Below are positions 10,134 to 17,880 of a DNA stretch of 64,000 nt, piece by piece (within the stretch, counting starts at the first letter, position 1; every line of letters starts with the position of its first letter). A program made the position numbers and the translations under genes. The stretch is from the NCBI RefSeq assembly GCF_003202155.1, contig NZ_QFLI01000005.1:124001-188000 (forward strand), read 5' to 3'. The DNA comes from Marinifilum breve (GTDB lineage: Bacteria > Bacteroidota > Bacteroidia > Bacteroidales > Marinifilaceae). A model generated the notes under the pieces. The model was not told where the DNA came from, did no database searches, and worked only from the letters and a program-made list of their open reading frames with translations.

Positions 10134-10158
10134 AAAAGCTCCGAATATCGGAGCTTTT
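10134..10158 (-). terminator. terminator of rpmE2
   Basis: Perfect 11-bp stem AAAAGCTCCGA / TCGGAGCTTTT around a 3-nt loop, with the A run on the plus strand giving a U tract for minus-strand transcripts. It is 21 bp beyond the bL31 stop codon. Confidence 0.92.
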
Positions 10159-10179
10159 CTTCTATAGTAATTTTTGATC

Positions 10180-10431
10180 TTACTTCTTGAACTTCTTGTA
10201 ACGGTTCATGAACTTGTCTACACGTCCAGCAGTATCTACCAAAGTCATCTTACCTGTATAGAATGGGTGAGATGTGTTAGAAATCTCTAATTTTACCAAT
10301 GGGTACTCTGTTCCTTCAACTTCGATTGTTTCTTTAGTGTTAGCAGTAGACTTCGCTAAAAAAACAGTTTCGTTAGACATGTCTTTAAAAGCTACCAAAC
10401 GGTAGTTTTCCGGATGTATTCCCTTTTTCAT
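10180..10431 (-). CDS. rpmE2: 50S ribosomal protein bL31, type B
   Basis: An 83-aa ribosomal protein starting MKKGIHPENYRLVAFKDMSN. It is the type B form: the CxxC zinc-binding cysteines of type A L31 are absent, and it carries the type B insertion TVEVEGTEYPLV-like region and the ending DKFMNRYKKF. It belongs to the large ribosomal subunit at the intersubunit bridge. In many bacteria the zinc-free form is favoured when zinc is scarce; no second L31 gene is in this window to compare with. It has its own promoter and terminator. Confidence 0.95.
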   Translation of the reverse strand: MKKGIHPENYRLVAFKDMSNETVFLAKSTANTKETIEVEGTEYPLVKLEISNTSHPFYTGKMTLVDTAGRVDKFMNRYKKFKK

Positions 10432-10476
10432 TTTAAATATCCTTTAAATTTCTTATAATCTTCTTCCAATGGAGTG

Positions 10477-10506
10477 CAAAGGTAGATATTGTAATTTATT
10501 TTGCAA
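10477..10506 (-). promoter_or_regulatory. promoter of rpmE2
   Basis: Read on the minus strand: TTG (10506-10504), 19-bp spacer, TACCTTTG (10484-10477). This is an exact match to the Bacteroidota TTG-N19..21-TAnnTTTG pattern, 46 bp before the bL31 start codon. Confidence 0.75.
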
Positions 10507-10518
10507 AGAATTATTTAA

Positions 10519-11733
10519 TTATTCTGCACTTTCCTTCGCTTTTTTCCTCTTTGCCTTATCTCCTCTGTTTTCCAGAGGGATAATAGGTGTTCGAACAAAA
10601 GGCTTATTGGGGTCAAAAAGGTATCTGTAGGTGAAATGAGTCTTCATTTTAACTCCACCAACCGATTCGTAAATTGAAATCATCTTCGGATTGAAATCAC
10701 CCACCCACGACAATTCCAATTCATTGTAATGAGGTTTGCGTTTCATCACCTTGTCCATATGCCAGAAAATTGCCGACTCCACACCAAACCTCTGGTATTT
10801 CGGAACAACTCCCATAATGGTAATACGAGCTCGGGTAATTGTTTTTCTTTTCAGATAATACAAGAACTTTAACTTGTTCCAAAGGTTAAACTTCCCATTC
10901 ATCTTTATCAGGATCTGGTTGATATCAGGCATTGCAACAAAAAATGCAATTGGTTTTCCCTCGTGATAAGCAAACCAAATAAATTCCTCCTCAATCACGC
11001 CTTTTCCTTCTCTGGCAATTTTTCTAAGATCTTCCGGATCTATTGGCGAAAAATTATCATGAAATTTCCAGGCTTCATTGTATACCGAAATGATATCCTG
11101 TACGTATTTTTCTGAGTTATCGTATCTGAAATGCTCGAAAGTAAAACCTGGTTTCTTTGCAATCCACTCGGCTATTTTCCAAAATCGCTCCGGGAATTTC
11201 TTTCTCAAATCAAGATGATAGCTGTATTGTTCGAAGAATACCTTAAATCCATACTCTTCAAAAAACTCTTTGTAATATTTCTGATGGTATGGCATTCCAT
11301 ATCCTTGAGGAATGAACCCATCTACCAATAATCCCCAGTGGTTGTCGTTTTCACCAAAGTTTACCGGACCATCCATGGCTTCCATACCATTATCGCTTAG
11401 CCAGTTTTTTGCTGTATCAAACAATAGGAAGGCTGCCTTTTTGTCATTGATACATTCAAAAAAACCACATCCACCTGTTGGTTGGTCATAAGTATGAGCT
11501 TTCTTCTCGTTTATAAAAGCAGCAATACGACCAATGGTAGCTCCTTTCTCATCTTGAAGGATCCAACGAATGGCCTTACCATGAGAAAAGAATGAGTTAT
11601 TATCAGGATTAAAAATCCCTTCTATTTCAGCATCTAACGGACGAGCATAATTTGAATCATTTTTATACAGCTTTCCAGCCAGATTCAAAAACTCTGTTCG
11701 ATGCTTCTGATTTGTAACTTCTATAATATTCAC
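10519..11733 (-). CDS. GNAT-like acyltransferase domain protein (YghO-like)
   Basis: A 404-aa soluble protein resembling the YghO-like 'GNAT family N-acetyltransferase' group. Its N-terminal part (IIEVTNQKHRTEFLNLAGKLY) and middle stretches such as AMDGPVNFGENDNHWGLLVDGF and GIMGVVPKYQRFGVESAIFW-like region fit that family; the VVPKYQRFGVES segment corresponds to the acetyl-CoA loop of GNAT folds. Substrate is unknown. It ends 87 bp before the bL31 gene and starts 35 bp after the YccA-like gene, so it may be co-transcribed with the latter. The basic C-terminal tail (GDKAKRKKAKE) is notable. Confidence 0.75.
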   Translation of the reverse strand: MNIIEVTNQKHRTEFLNLAGKLYKNDSNYARPLDAEIEGIFNPDNNSFFSHGKAIRWILQDEKGATIGRIAAFINEKKAHTYDQPTGGCGFFECINDKKAAFLLFDTAKNWLSDNGMEAMDGPVNFGENDNHWGLLVDGFIPQGYGMPYHQKYYKEFFEEYGFKVFFEQYSYHLDLRKKFPERFWKIAEWIAKKPGFTFEHFRYDNSEKYVQDIISVYNEAWKFHDNFSPIDPEDLRKIAREGKGVIEEEFIWFAYHEGKPIAFFVAMPDINQILIKMNGKFNLWNKLKFLYYLKRKTITRARITIMGVVPKYQRFGVESAIFWHMDKVMKRKPHYNELELSWVGDFNPKMISIYESVGGVKMKTHFTYRYLFDPNKPFVRTPIIPLENRGDKAKRKKAKESAE

Positions 11734-11768
11734 AAGAAACTTCTTAAATAATGGATACCCAAAATTAA

Positions 11769-12530
11769 TTAATCGCGATTGGCAATTTTAGCCAACAATC
11801 TTAATAGCTCAACGTACAGCCAGATTAAAGTTACCATTAATCCAAATGCGCCGTACCATTCCATATATTTTGGTGCTCCCGATTGAGCTCCTTTTTCAAT
11901 AAAATCAAAATCCAATACCAGATTTAATGCTGCAATTACAACAATCACCAAGCTAATACCAATGCTCATTAAACTTGAACCGTAATAGAACCCATTTCCA
12001 ATTCCAAACATGTTCATGATCCAAGTTACAAGGTAGAATAACATTACACCACCTGTAGCAGCAACAATTCCTGCCTTAAATTTTTGAGTCACCTTGATTA
12101 AACCAGTTTTGTATGCAAACAACATGGCAAACAAAACTCCGAAAGTTAAACCTACCGCTTGCATTACAATACCAGGATATGCAGCATTCATCAATGCTGA
12201 AATTCCTCCCAAGAACAAACCTTCGAACAATGCATAAAAAGGTGCGGTATAAGGTGATGCTTTCGGTTTAAACACAGTTATCAAGGCCAAAATTAAACCC
12301 CCAATAGCTCCTCCAATCATCCAAGGATAAACCGATGAAGTGATTTCGCCAGTACTGGTTACTGAAACCATTCCCCATGTAAAACTTGCCGCAGCTACTA
12401 CAAAAAACAGCAACATTGCAATTTTATTCACAGTACCATTAATGGTCATTGTTTCACCATAAACTTCTGCTCTTGAAGTTTGAAATATCTTCTCACTTAA
12501 TACCGGATTAGAACTCTTTGTTAATGCCAT
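11769..12530 (-). CDS. Bax inhibitor-1/YccA family membrane protein
   Basis: A 253-aa protein with seven or so hydrophobic helices, starting after a 35-residue polar N-terminus (SSNPVLSEKIFQTSRAEVYG). The pattern of helices and the C-terminal NLVLDFDFIEKGAQSGAPKY motif, with its conserved aspartates, match the bacterial Bax inhibitor-1-like family (PF12811). Some members are pH-sensitive calcium leak channels; the role in bacteria is mostly unknown. It lies 35 bp upstream of the GNAT-like gene on the same strand. Confidence 0.85.
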   Translation of the reverse strand: MALTKSSNPVLSEKIFQTSRAEVYGETMTINGTVNKIAMLLFFVVAAASFTWGMVSVTSTGEITSSVYPWMIGGAIGGLILALITVFKPKASPYTAPFYALFEGLFLGGISALMNAAYPGIVMQAVGLTFGVLFAMLFAYKTGLIKVTQKFKAGIVAATGGVMLFYLVTWIMNMFGIGNGFYYGSSLMSIGISLVIVVIAALNLVLDFDFIEKGAQSGAPKYMEWYGAFGLMVTLIWLYVELLRLLAKIANRD

Positions 12531-12657
12531 ATATCTTAGTTATTTATCTACAATAATTTTATAGTTATGATATTATTTCGAGCCTCAAATTTACTCTGTT
12601 TAATTCTGATTTCCTAGATTTTTAAACCTTTAGCCTCTTAAATATTCTTAAAATGAT

Positions 12658-13332
12658 CTACAATTCAATCTCGTATTGCAAATCGTCCCATACTTCCTGC
12701 CAATTTTCATCTTTTGCACGCAAACCACGAACCTTATCACAAATGGTATCAGCAATCTCTTTGTTTACGCGAACCATTTTGCCCAAACTTCTTTTCATCT
12801 GATTTCTCAGGTAAAATTCATCGATATTGCTTGGAATCATTTCAACAAACTTGAACAACTCTCTTACCTTCACCTCATCCTTTTTCATAGCCAGGCGACC
12901 AGAAATGATTACTGCACACAATACCCTTCGGTAATTTTCCGATTGCAGCCATTCCGAAATCAATTCATAAACATTTGGCATGTACATGAACAAATTCATG
13001 CTTACCTGCTCTATCAGCTCATTGGAATCCATTTCATCCAACCAACGGTTGATTTGATCCTCATTCACCTTTTCAGGTTCCTCTAACAAACTGGCCAGAA
13101 TTTTTGTTTCGCGAAATGCTTTTGTCCAAAGTTTATGTGCCAGCAAATGATCTTTCGAATACCCACCTGCCAATTCTCTCAAATTAACAATTGTTGCCCC
13201 TAATGATTTTTGATAGTTCAAACCATATTTTTTCATCTCACTATGGGTTTCACCATTGCGTAAAATTTGAACTTTCTTAAATATTTCCTGAAAAACTGCT
13301 TCCGTTTCCTTATCGTCGATAAAAAATTCCAT
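12658..13332 (-). CDS. DNA alkylation repair enzyme-like protein (AlkD/HEAT repeat)
   Basis: A 224-aa helical protein resembling the AlkD-like DNA alkylation repair family (PF08713): early motif YGLNYQKSLGATIVNLRELA, then HLLAHKLWTKAFRETKILASLL, and later paired helices of HEAT-like type (RRVLCAVIISGRLAMKKD). AlkD glycosylases remove bulky or positively charged alkyl bases without base flipping. The assignment to the family is good; true glycosylase activity is not provable from what I can see. Single gene, no close operon partner. Confidence 0.7.
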   Translation of the reverse strand: MEFFIDDKETEAVFQEIFKKVQILRNGETHSEMKKYGLNYQKSLGATIVNLRELAGGYSKDHLLAHKLWTKAFRETKILASLLEEPEKVNEDQINRWLDEMDSNELIEQVSMNLFMYMPNVYELISEWLQSENYRRVLCAVIISGRLAMKKDEVKVRELFKFVEMIPSNIDEFYLRNQMKRSLGKMVRVNKEIADTICDKVRGLRAKDENWQEVWDDLQYEIEL

Positions 13333-13403
13333 TTTTTTTAATTTGTTAACTGCCTACAAAGGTAGACTTTATAATTCTTTGGAAATATTTTTTTCATTTT
13401 TAT

Positions 13404-13435
13404 TTGGATGATTTGTCAGGATTTCTCTATATTTG
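13404..13435 (+). promoter_or_regulatory. promoter of the tRNA-His pair
   Basis: TTG (13404-13406), 21-bp spacer and TATATTTG (13428-13435) match the Bacteroidota promoter consensus fully; the expected start is about 12 bp before the first tRNA. Confidence 0.75.
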
Positions 13436-13453
13436 CACCGCTAACGCGAAAAT

Positions 13454-13528
13454 GGTGGATGTAGCTCAGTTGGTTAGAGCGCTGGATTGTGGTTCCAGAG
13501 GTCGCCGGTTCGACCCCGGTCTTTCACC
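13454..13528 (+). tRNA. tRNA-His (GTG), copy 1
   Basis: Cloverleaf with anticodon GTG in loop TTGTGGT, D arm GCTC/GAGC, T arm GCCGG-TTCGACC-CCGGT. The gene includes the extra G at position -1 and C73 expected of histidine tRNA. CCA is not encoded. The acceptor stem GTGGATG / CTTTCAC has one T-T mismatch and one G-T pair. Confidence 0.96.
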
Positions 13529-13551
13529 CTACTTTTTTTATTACATTACAT

Positions 13552-13626
13552 GGTGGATGTAGCTCAGTTGGTTAGAGCGCTGGATTGTGGTTCCAGAGGT
13601 CGCCGGTTCGACCCCGGTCTTTCACC
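13552..13626 (+). tRNA. tRNA-His (GTG), copy 2
   Basis: Identical over its 75 bases to the first copy, starting 98 bp further on and separated from it by a 23-bp linker. Same anticodon, G-1 and C73, no encoded CCA. A tandem duplication sharing one promoter and one terminator. Confidence 0.96.
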
Positions 13627-13633
13627 CTAAGAG

Positions 13634-13662
13634 AAAAGCAAGTTCTATTTGAGCTTGCTTTT
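13634..13662 (+). terminator. terminator of the tRNA-His unit
   Basis: Stem AAAAGCAAG / CTTGCTTTT followed by a T tract, 8 bp after the second tRNA. It also abuts the 3' end of convergent mscL, so it may serve both strands. Its left half, GAGAAAAGCAAGTTCT, recurs exactly at 16821. Confidence 0.85.
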
Positions 13663-13670
13663 TTGTTTTC

Positions 13671-14099
13671 TTATTTTTCATCCTTCTCTTTTAACAGATC
13701 TCTAATTTCTGTAAGCAACTCTATATCTTTCGGAGTAGCCACCGTTTGATCTTTAACATCCTCCCCTTTGCGTCTGATGTTATTAATTACCTTTACTACT
13801 GCAAAAATAACCAGAGCAATAATGAAAAAATCCAAAGTAACCTGAATAAAGTTCCCATATTTAAGCTCAACCAAATCTTTCACGATCTCTCCATTGGCAT
13901 CTATCTGTTTTTCCTGCAAAACAATGCTAAGACTCTGCAGGTTTACCTTACCAACCACCATGCTAAATGCTGGCAATAGCACATCGTTAACCAGCGATGA
14001 TACAATTTTATTGAAGGCAACACCAATAATGATTCCAATGGCCATATCGAACATATTGCCTTTAATGGCAAATTCTTTAAATTCCTTTAGTATCTTCAT
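13671..14099 (-). CDS. mscL: large-conductance mechanosensitive channel MscL
   Basis: A 142-aa inner-membrane channel that opens on hypo-osmotic shock. The N-terminal amphipathic helix and first membrane helix read EFKEFAIKGNMFDMAIGIII, the conserved MscL signature, followed by NKIVSSLVNDVLLP; the second helix (about residues 84-104) precedes NNIRRKGEDVKD and a charged C-terminal helix. Length is typical. It is convergent with the tRNA-His unit and divergent from the cobalamin-sensor operon. Confidence 0.96.
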   Translation of the reverse strand: MKILKEFKEFAIKGNMFDMAIGIIIGVAFNKIVSSLVNDVLLPAFSMVVGKVNLQSLSIVLQEKQIDANGEIVKDLVELKYGNFIQVTLDFFIIALVIFAVVKVINNIRRKGEDVKDQTVATPKDIELLTEIRDLLKEKDEK

Positions 14100-14307
14100 T
14101 TCATTTAGATCTTTAATTGCAATTTTAAGATATGAATATATTTCCTATATGTTGCTGTTCAACTTATTGCTATCACTCAAAAAAAAACTTCCTCACTATT
14201 CCTAAATTCATTAAAACATTATAAACAAGTTTTATTATCTTTAATAAGATTATTCTATCCATACATTTAATTGATATCTTAAACCAATAAGAACTAAGGC
14301 TGTTTTA

Positions 14308-14958
14308 ATGAGCATCGCTTCCACCAATATAAACACGAAATTCTTCGATTCGCTTCTTAATGGAAATCGGATAACTTGCTCGCAGTTGATTAAAGAACAG
14401 GTGAAACAAGGGATTGATATTAAAGATTTGTACGAAAATGTAATGAAGCCCTCGCTCTATAAAATTGGAGAATTGTGGGAACTCAACAAAATAAGCGTAG
14501 CCACAGAGCACTTGGCATCAGCAATTGTTGAAGCCATATTAAACGAACTTTATCCCCATCTTGTTACGGCCTGTAAAAAAGAGAGTAAAGCCATTGTTTT
14601 GTGTGTGGAAAATGAACACCATCAGATTGGCGTAAAAATGGTGAGTGACATTTTGGAAACCAATGGGTGGCATTCTTATTTTCTGGGAGCAAATACTCCC
14701 ATTAAGGAACTCATCGATTTTGCAAAAACCACAAATCCTGATTTAATAGCCATTTCTATGAGTCTATTTTTTCATCTGCCCTTACTTGAGAAAATGATTC
14801 AAAAAATATCAGAAGAAATGCCCAACACCCAAATTCTTGTTGGTGGACAAGGATTCAGAAGAGGAGGCATCGATGTAATCGCAAAATATTCCAATGTCTT
14901 ATATCTTCCTAACCTATTTGAATTTGACCAATACCTTAAAACACTACCCTATGAATAA
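14308..14958 (+). CDS. free-standing cobalamin-binding sensor with CarH/AerR-type photoreceptor signature
   Basis: A 216-aa soluble protein with a helical-bundle cap (about residues 10-85) and a Rossmann-like B12-binding domain (about 93-210). In the cap, W57 is followed after nine residues by E67-H68, the W-x9-EH signature that in CarH, LitR and AerR photoreceptors lines the upper face of adenosylcobalamin. The base-off cobalamin motif is E103-x-H105-x-x-G108, with H105 as the expected lower ligand; CarH also uses ExHxxG. No DNA-binding domain is present, as in AerR. It overlaps the next gene by 8 bp and is followed by a histidine kinase gene, so it probably feeds a kinase rather than acting on DNA. 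Light-sensing is inference; a redox or B12 sensor is the alternative. Confidence 0.8.
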   Translation: MSIASTNINTKFFDSLLNGNRITCSQLIKEQVKQGIDIKDLYENVMKPSLYKIGELWELNKISVATEHLASAIVEAILNELYPHLVTACKKESKAIVLCVENEHHQIGVKMVSDILETNGWHSYFLGANTPIKELIDFAKTTNPDLIAISMSLFFHLPLLEKMIQKISEEMPNTQILVGGQGFRRGGIDVIAKYSNVLYLPNLFEFDQYLKTLPYE

Positions 14959-15412
14959 ACAACAACTACTATCATCTGCCAAAGAATTACAACAAGTAAA
15001 CCACAATACAGCTAAAGAGTATCTGGAAAAATCAGAAATTCTGATCGGCAAAATCAACACCAAAATGTTGAATCGTGAGGACATTAAAAACCTAATAGGA
15101 GAAAACAATTTGGATATGATGAAAGACAATCATGCCAACCATGCTCGTTTCATTCATTCCATTTTAACTCATTACGATGCCGAAACTTTGGTGGATACCA
15201 TATTGTGGGTTTTCAGAGCATATCGAAGCCATGGTTTTTCTATGAACTATTGGGCTGCTCAATTAAATGCATGGATTGAAATTCTGAAAGAGGTATTAAG
15301 CGAAGAAAGTTATGCCGAAATACATCCCTATTACAATTGGATGCTGATTCACATTCCGGCCTTTGTTTCTCTTTCTGATGAAAAATTAGGAAGCATAAAT
15401 CCAGTACATTAA
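14951..15412 (+). CDS. unrecognised helical protein of the cobalamin-sensor operon
   Basis: A 153-aa protein I cannot assign to a family. The ATG at 14951 overlaps the preceding stop by 8 bp (ATGAATAA), indicating translational coupling; an upstream in-frame ATG at 14894 would lie deep inside the previous gene. The protein is predicted all-alpha, rich in aromatic residues and histidines in its C-terminal half (HANHARFIHSIL, WVFRAYRSHGF, YWAAQLNAWIE, HPYYNWML). This layout recalls globin-fold sensor domains such as RsbR-type N-termini, but that is only a resemblance. Its place between a B12-binding protein and a kinase suggests a coupling or second sensor role. Confidence 0.7.
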   Translation: MNKQQLLSSAKELQQVNHNTAKEYLEKSEILIGKINTKMLNREDIKNLIGENNLDMMKDNHANHARFIHSILTHYDAETLVDTILWVFRAYRSHGFSMNYWAAQLNAWIEILKEVLSEESYAEIHPYYNWMLIHIPAFVSLSDEKLGSINPVH

Positions 15413-15424
15413 AACCAATTCTCA

Positions 15425-16588
15425 ATGCCAAATCAAAATGTTCATTGCCTGCTAAACAATTGGCAGGATGAAATCGATGAATCGATATTAAAAAGCAATT
15501 CCCTTTGTGCAGCAATGTTTACAATCGGCGGAAAATTACTTTTTAGCAATCCTGCTTTCGATTCGCTGATCACCACCGATGCACTTGCCTCCTTTATCAA
15601 TCCCAGCTTCGAAGATCTTATTGCTCTTCCAAACCACAATATTTTGATTTTTGAAGGATACCTAACCCTTGGCAGCATGGATTCCACTAATACATCCATT
15701 TTTGTACAAGCCTATCGCAAGGATGAGCAAATTCTTATACTCGGTGGAATGAACAACCAGCAATTGCTAGAACAAAACGACAAAATGGCTGGTTTAAACC
15801 GTGAAATTAGTAATCTGCAACGGGAGTTACTAAAGAAAAACATCTCGCTCGAAAGCACCCTTAAAGATTTAAATGAATCGAACTTGCGCCTGAAAAACGA
15901 GAAGAAAACTCGCGATAAAATTTTCTCGGTAATTGCTCACGACTTAAGAAGTCCTTTCAATACCATAATAGGATTTTCTGAACTCCTAATGGACGAATTT
16001 GAAATGATAGATGGTGATGAAATTCGCGAACATGCAGGCATCATTCACGAATCGGCACAAAACACCCTGTTTTTACTCGACAATTTATTGCATTGGGCCA
16101 AATCTCAAACCGGAGAAATCAACTTTCAGCCTGAAGCAAGCAATCTTTTCGAAATTGTAGAAATGGCCGTGATTAATGCGAACCCAGCAGCAAAATACAA
16201 AGAAATTGAGCTCTCTCATCATATTCCTGAAGACATATCGATTTATGCCGATAACCTAATGATGGATACCATCTTGAGAAACCTTGTAACCAATGCCATT
16301 AAATTCACAAACAAGAAGGGCAGCATAAAAATTGAGGCCAAAGCAAACAAAGATTGGGCAGAAATAATGATTACAGACAATGGTGTAGGAATGGATAATA
16401 ACACCTGCACCAATTTGTTTTCCAACTCAGTATCACATAGCACAAAAGGAACCGATAACGAGAAAGGTTCCGGACTAGGCCTAAAATTATGCCAGGAGTT
16501 TATCCAAAAACACGGAGGCCGCATTTGGGCCGAGAGCGAAATAGGAAAAGGAAGCAAATTTACTTTTACAATGCCGATATTTAAGTAG
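15425..16588 (+). CDS. PAS-domain sensor histidine kinase
   Basis: A 387-aa soluble kinase without membrane segments. Domains: PAS-like fold (about residues 20-110, AAMFTIGGKLLFSNPAFDSL), a coiled-coil linker (about 118-160), a HisKA domain with H-box VIAHDLRSPFNTIIGF and phosphoacceptor H172, and a HATPase domain with N-box NLVTNAIKFT, G1 box DNGVGM and G2 box KGSGLGL. It starts 12 bp after the helical protein and is the last gene of the three-gene unit. No response regulator gene is next to it, so its partner must be elsewhere. As a cytosolic kinase it likely takes input from the cobalamin protein (inference). Confidence 0.92.
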   Translation: MPNQNVHCLLNNWQDEIDESILKSNSLCAAMFTIGGKLLFSNPAFDSLITTDALASFINPSFEDLIALPNHNILIFEGYLTLGSMDSTNTSIFVQAYRKDEQILILGGMNNQQLLEQNDKMAGLNREISNLQRELLKKNISLESTLKDLNESNLRLKNEKKTRDKIFSVIAHDLRSPFNTIIGFSELLMDEFEMIDGDEIREHAGIIHESAQNTLFLLDNLLHWAKSQTGEINFQPEASNLFEIVEMAVINANPAAKYKEIELSHHIPEDISIYADNLMMDTILRNLVTNAIKFTNKKGSIKIEAKANKDWAEIMITDNGVGMDNNTCTNLFSNSVSHSTKGTDNEKGSGLGLKLCQEFIQKHGGRIWAESEIGKGSKFTFTMPIFK

Positions 16589-16765
16589 TTGATTTTAAAA
16601 TTTAAAGAGCAACGGAAAGTATTTGTTTTAATTACCGCTGACAATATCGATGAATCGGGATTTGCAATAAAAGAATGCGAACGCATCTTAAACCTAAAGA
16701 ATTGCGAGATAACGACACTAAAGGGAAAAACAAATATCGTGAACCTCACTTTAAACCAAAATTGA
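16589..16765 (+). other. in-frame open segment directly after the kinase stop (remnant or read-through tail)
   Basis: Right after the TAG of the kinase the same frame stays open for 58 codons, ending TGA at 16763-16765. It has no ATG near its beginning (first codon TTG). The translation contains KVFVLITADNIDESGFAIKE and LNLKNCEITTLKG. No family recognised. It could be a degraded gene end, a small TTG-started gene, or a chance open frame. The kinase domain is complete without it. Confidence 0.3.
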
Positions 16766-16823
16766 TTGCTCGTAAGTGATAATGCCACTTTTCTTTTTTG
16801 CGTAAATCATTAAATCGGTTGAG

Positions 16824-16852
16824 AAAAGCAAGTTCTGTATGAATTTGCTTTT
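16824..16852 (+). terminator. terminator downstream of the cobalamin-sensor operon
   Basis: Stem AAAAGCAAGTTC / GAATTTGCTTTT with one G-T pair, 5-nt loop, and a long T run. It shares the 16-base start GAGAAAAGCAAGTTCT with the tRNA-His terminator. It probably ends the three-gene operon that begins at 14308, given no other hairpin between. The rest of 16766-16968 shows nothing else. Confidence 0.85.
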
Positions 16853-16968
16853 TTTGTTTATATCCTCCCCCTCTTTTTACTCAATCGAACTTCCCTTAAA
16901 GGATATATTTATATCTTTATTCTTCTACTAATTAACAAAGTTGTCTTACAATTGACAAAAGAGATTCT

Positions 16969-17388
16969 ATGAATAAATTTATTCTAATCGTTTTTGTACT
17001 GCTTCTTGGTTCATGCAAAAATATACACGAAAGAAAATTAATTGGATTATATACAATTGACAATGTCGCGTTTCAAAACAATTCCATATTACATTCATTA
17101 GGAGCAAATATGATTAAATTTAGTAAAGATGGCACTTGTGATTTACCCAAAATACGATTAGACGAGTCGTTAAATACTGAAGAAAATTATGGAACTTGGT
17201 GTATTGACAGACAAGACACAACTATTATTATCAATTCAGAACACACAGTTTTAAGTGGAAAATTCAATCTATCATTTAAAAAAGATCACAATAATAAACT
17301 TCTTCAAATTGTTTTGAAAAATGAAGATTTACACATGACAGCATCTAAAATGCTGCAAAATTTTGATCTCAACAAGAATAATTGGTAA
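16969..17388 (+). CDS. small hypothetical lipoprotein
   Basis: A 139-aa protein with a short lipoprotein signal peptide (MNKFILIVFVLLLGSC; cysteine at about residue 16). The mature part begins ERKLIGLYTIDN and contains NYGTWCIDRQDTTIIIN, a layout often seen in beta-barrel lipocalin-like lipoproteins. No known domain recognised. It is followed 33 bp later by a one-helix membrane protein on the same strand. Base composition is more AT-rich than the surrounding housekeeping genes. Function unknown. Confidence 0.65.
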   Translation: MNKFILIVFVLLLGSCKNIHERKLIGLYTIDNVAFQNNSILHSLGANMIKFSKDGTCDLPKIRLDESLNTEENYGTWCIDRQDTTIIINSEHTVLSGKFNLSFKKDHNNKLLQIVLKNEDLHMTASKMLQNFDLNKNNW

Positions 17389-17421
17389 TACTTCCATGAA
17401 TAAAATTTAAATTGAATAATA

Positions 17422-17811
17422 ATGACAACAGGACTATTTATATCTATACTTGGAGCTCTTTCTGCAATAACTGTTTCAATAATTGGAGCATGGCTAGCCA
17501 ACAAAAACAGTATTATCTTACAGACAAGAAAGTTAAAAGAAGAGCATTATGTAGCTTATATTGAAGCCCTGCATAATCTTGCCGGTGAAAACAATAAAGA
17601 GTCAACAAGAAAATATGTCTTCGCTCGTGATAAGCTATTACTAATTGCAAGTGAAAATGTCATTAAAGCTATGCTTGAATTTGAAGAAGAAGCTGTAGGA
17701 AAACAAAATGATAAACATGATGACTATTTGACTGAACTTATTAAAACAATCAGAAAGGACTTAAAATTAAAAGACAAGCATTTTCCTAAAATCTACTTGA
17801 AAAAAAGTTAA
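17422..17811 (+). CDS. hypothetical single-pass membrane protein
   Basis: A 129-aa protein with one N-terminal membrane helix (about residues 4-26, ISILGALSAITVSIIGAWLA) followed by a charged helical cytosolic part (KLKEEHYVAYIEALHNLAGEN). The pattern of an N-terminal anchor plus a helical domain of roughly 100 residues is common among small phage-like or stress-associated membrane proteins, but no family was recognised. Likely co-transcribed with the lipoprotein upstream; ends before a bidirectional terminator. Confidence 0.6.
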   Translation: MTTGLFISILGALSAITVSIIGAWLANKNSIILQTRKLKEEHYVAYIEALHNLAGENNKESTRKYVFARDKLLLIASENVIKAMLEFEEEAVGKQNDKHDDYLTELIKTIRKDLKLKDKHFPKIYLKKS

Positions 17812-17832
17812 TTTGAATTGCATTGATATAAC

Positions 17833-17858
17833 AAAAGCAAGCCCAAAGGCTTGCTTTT
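17833..17858. terminator. bidirectional terminator
   Basis: Perfect 11-bp stem AAAAGCAAGCC / GGCTTGCTTTT with a CAAA loop, lying between convergent genes (stops at 17811 and 17881). The A/T flanks give a U tract in both directions. Confidence 0.9.
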
Positions 17859-17880
17859 TCATATCCTATTAAAGGTCCTA

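Noticed and set aside
16243-16788. 181-aa minus-strand frame under the kinase gene
   Set aside because: Shadow of the kinase coding strand; the protein sequence has no recognisable features.
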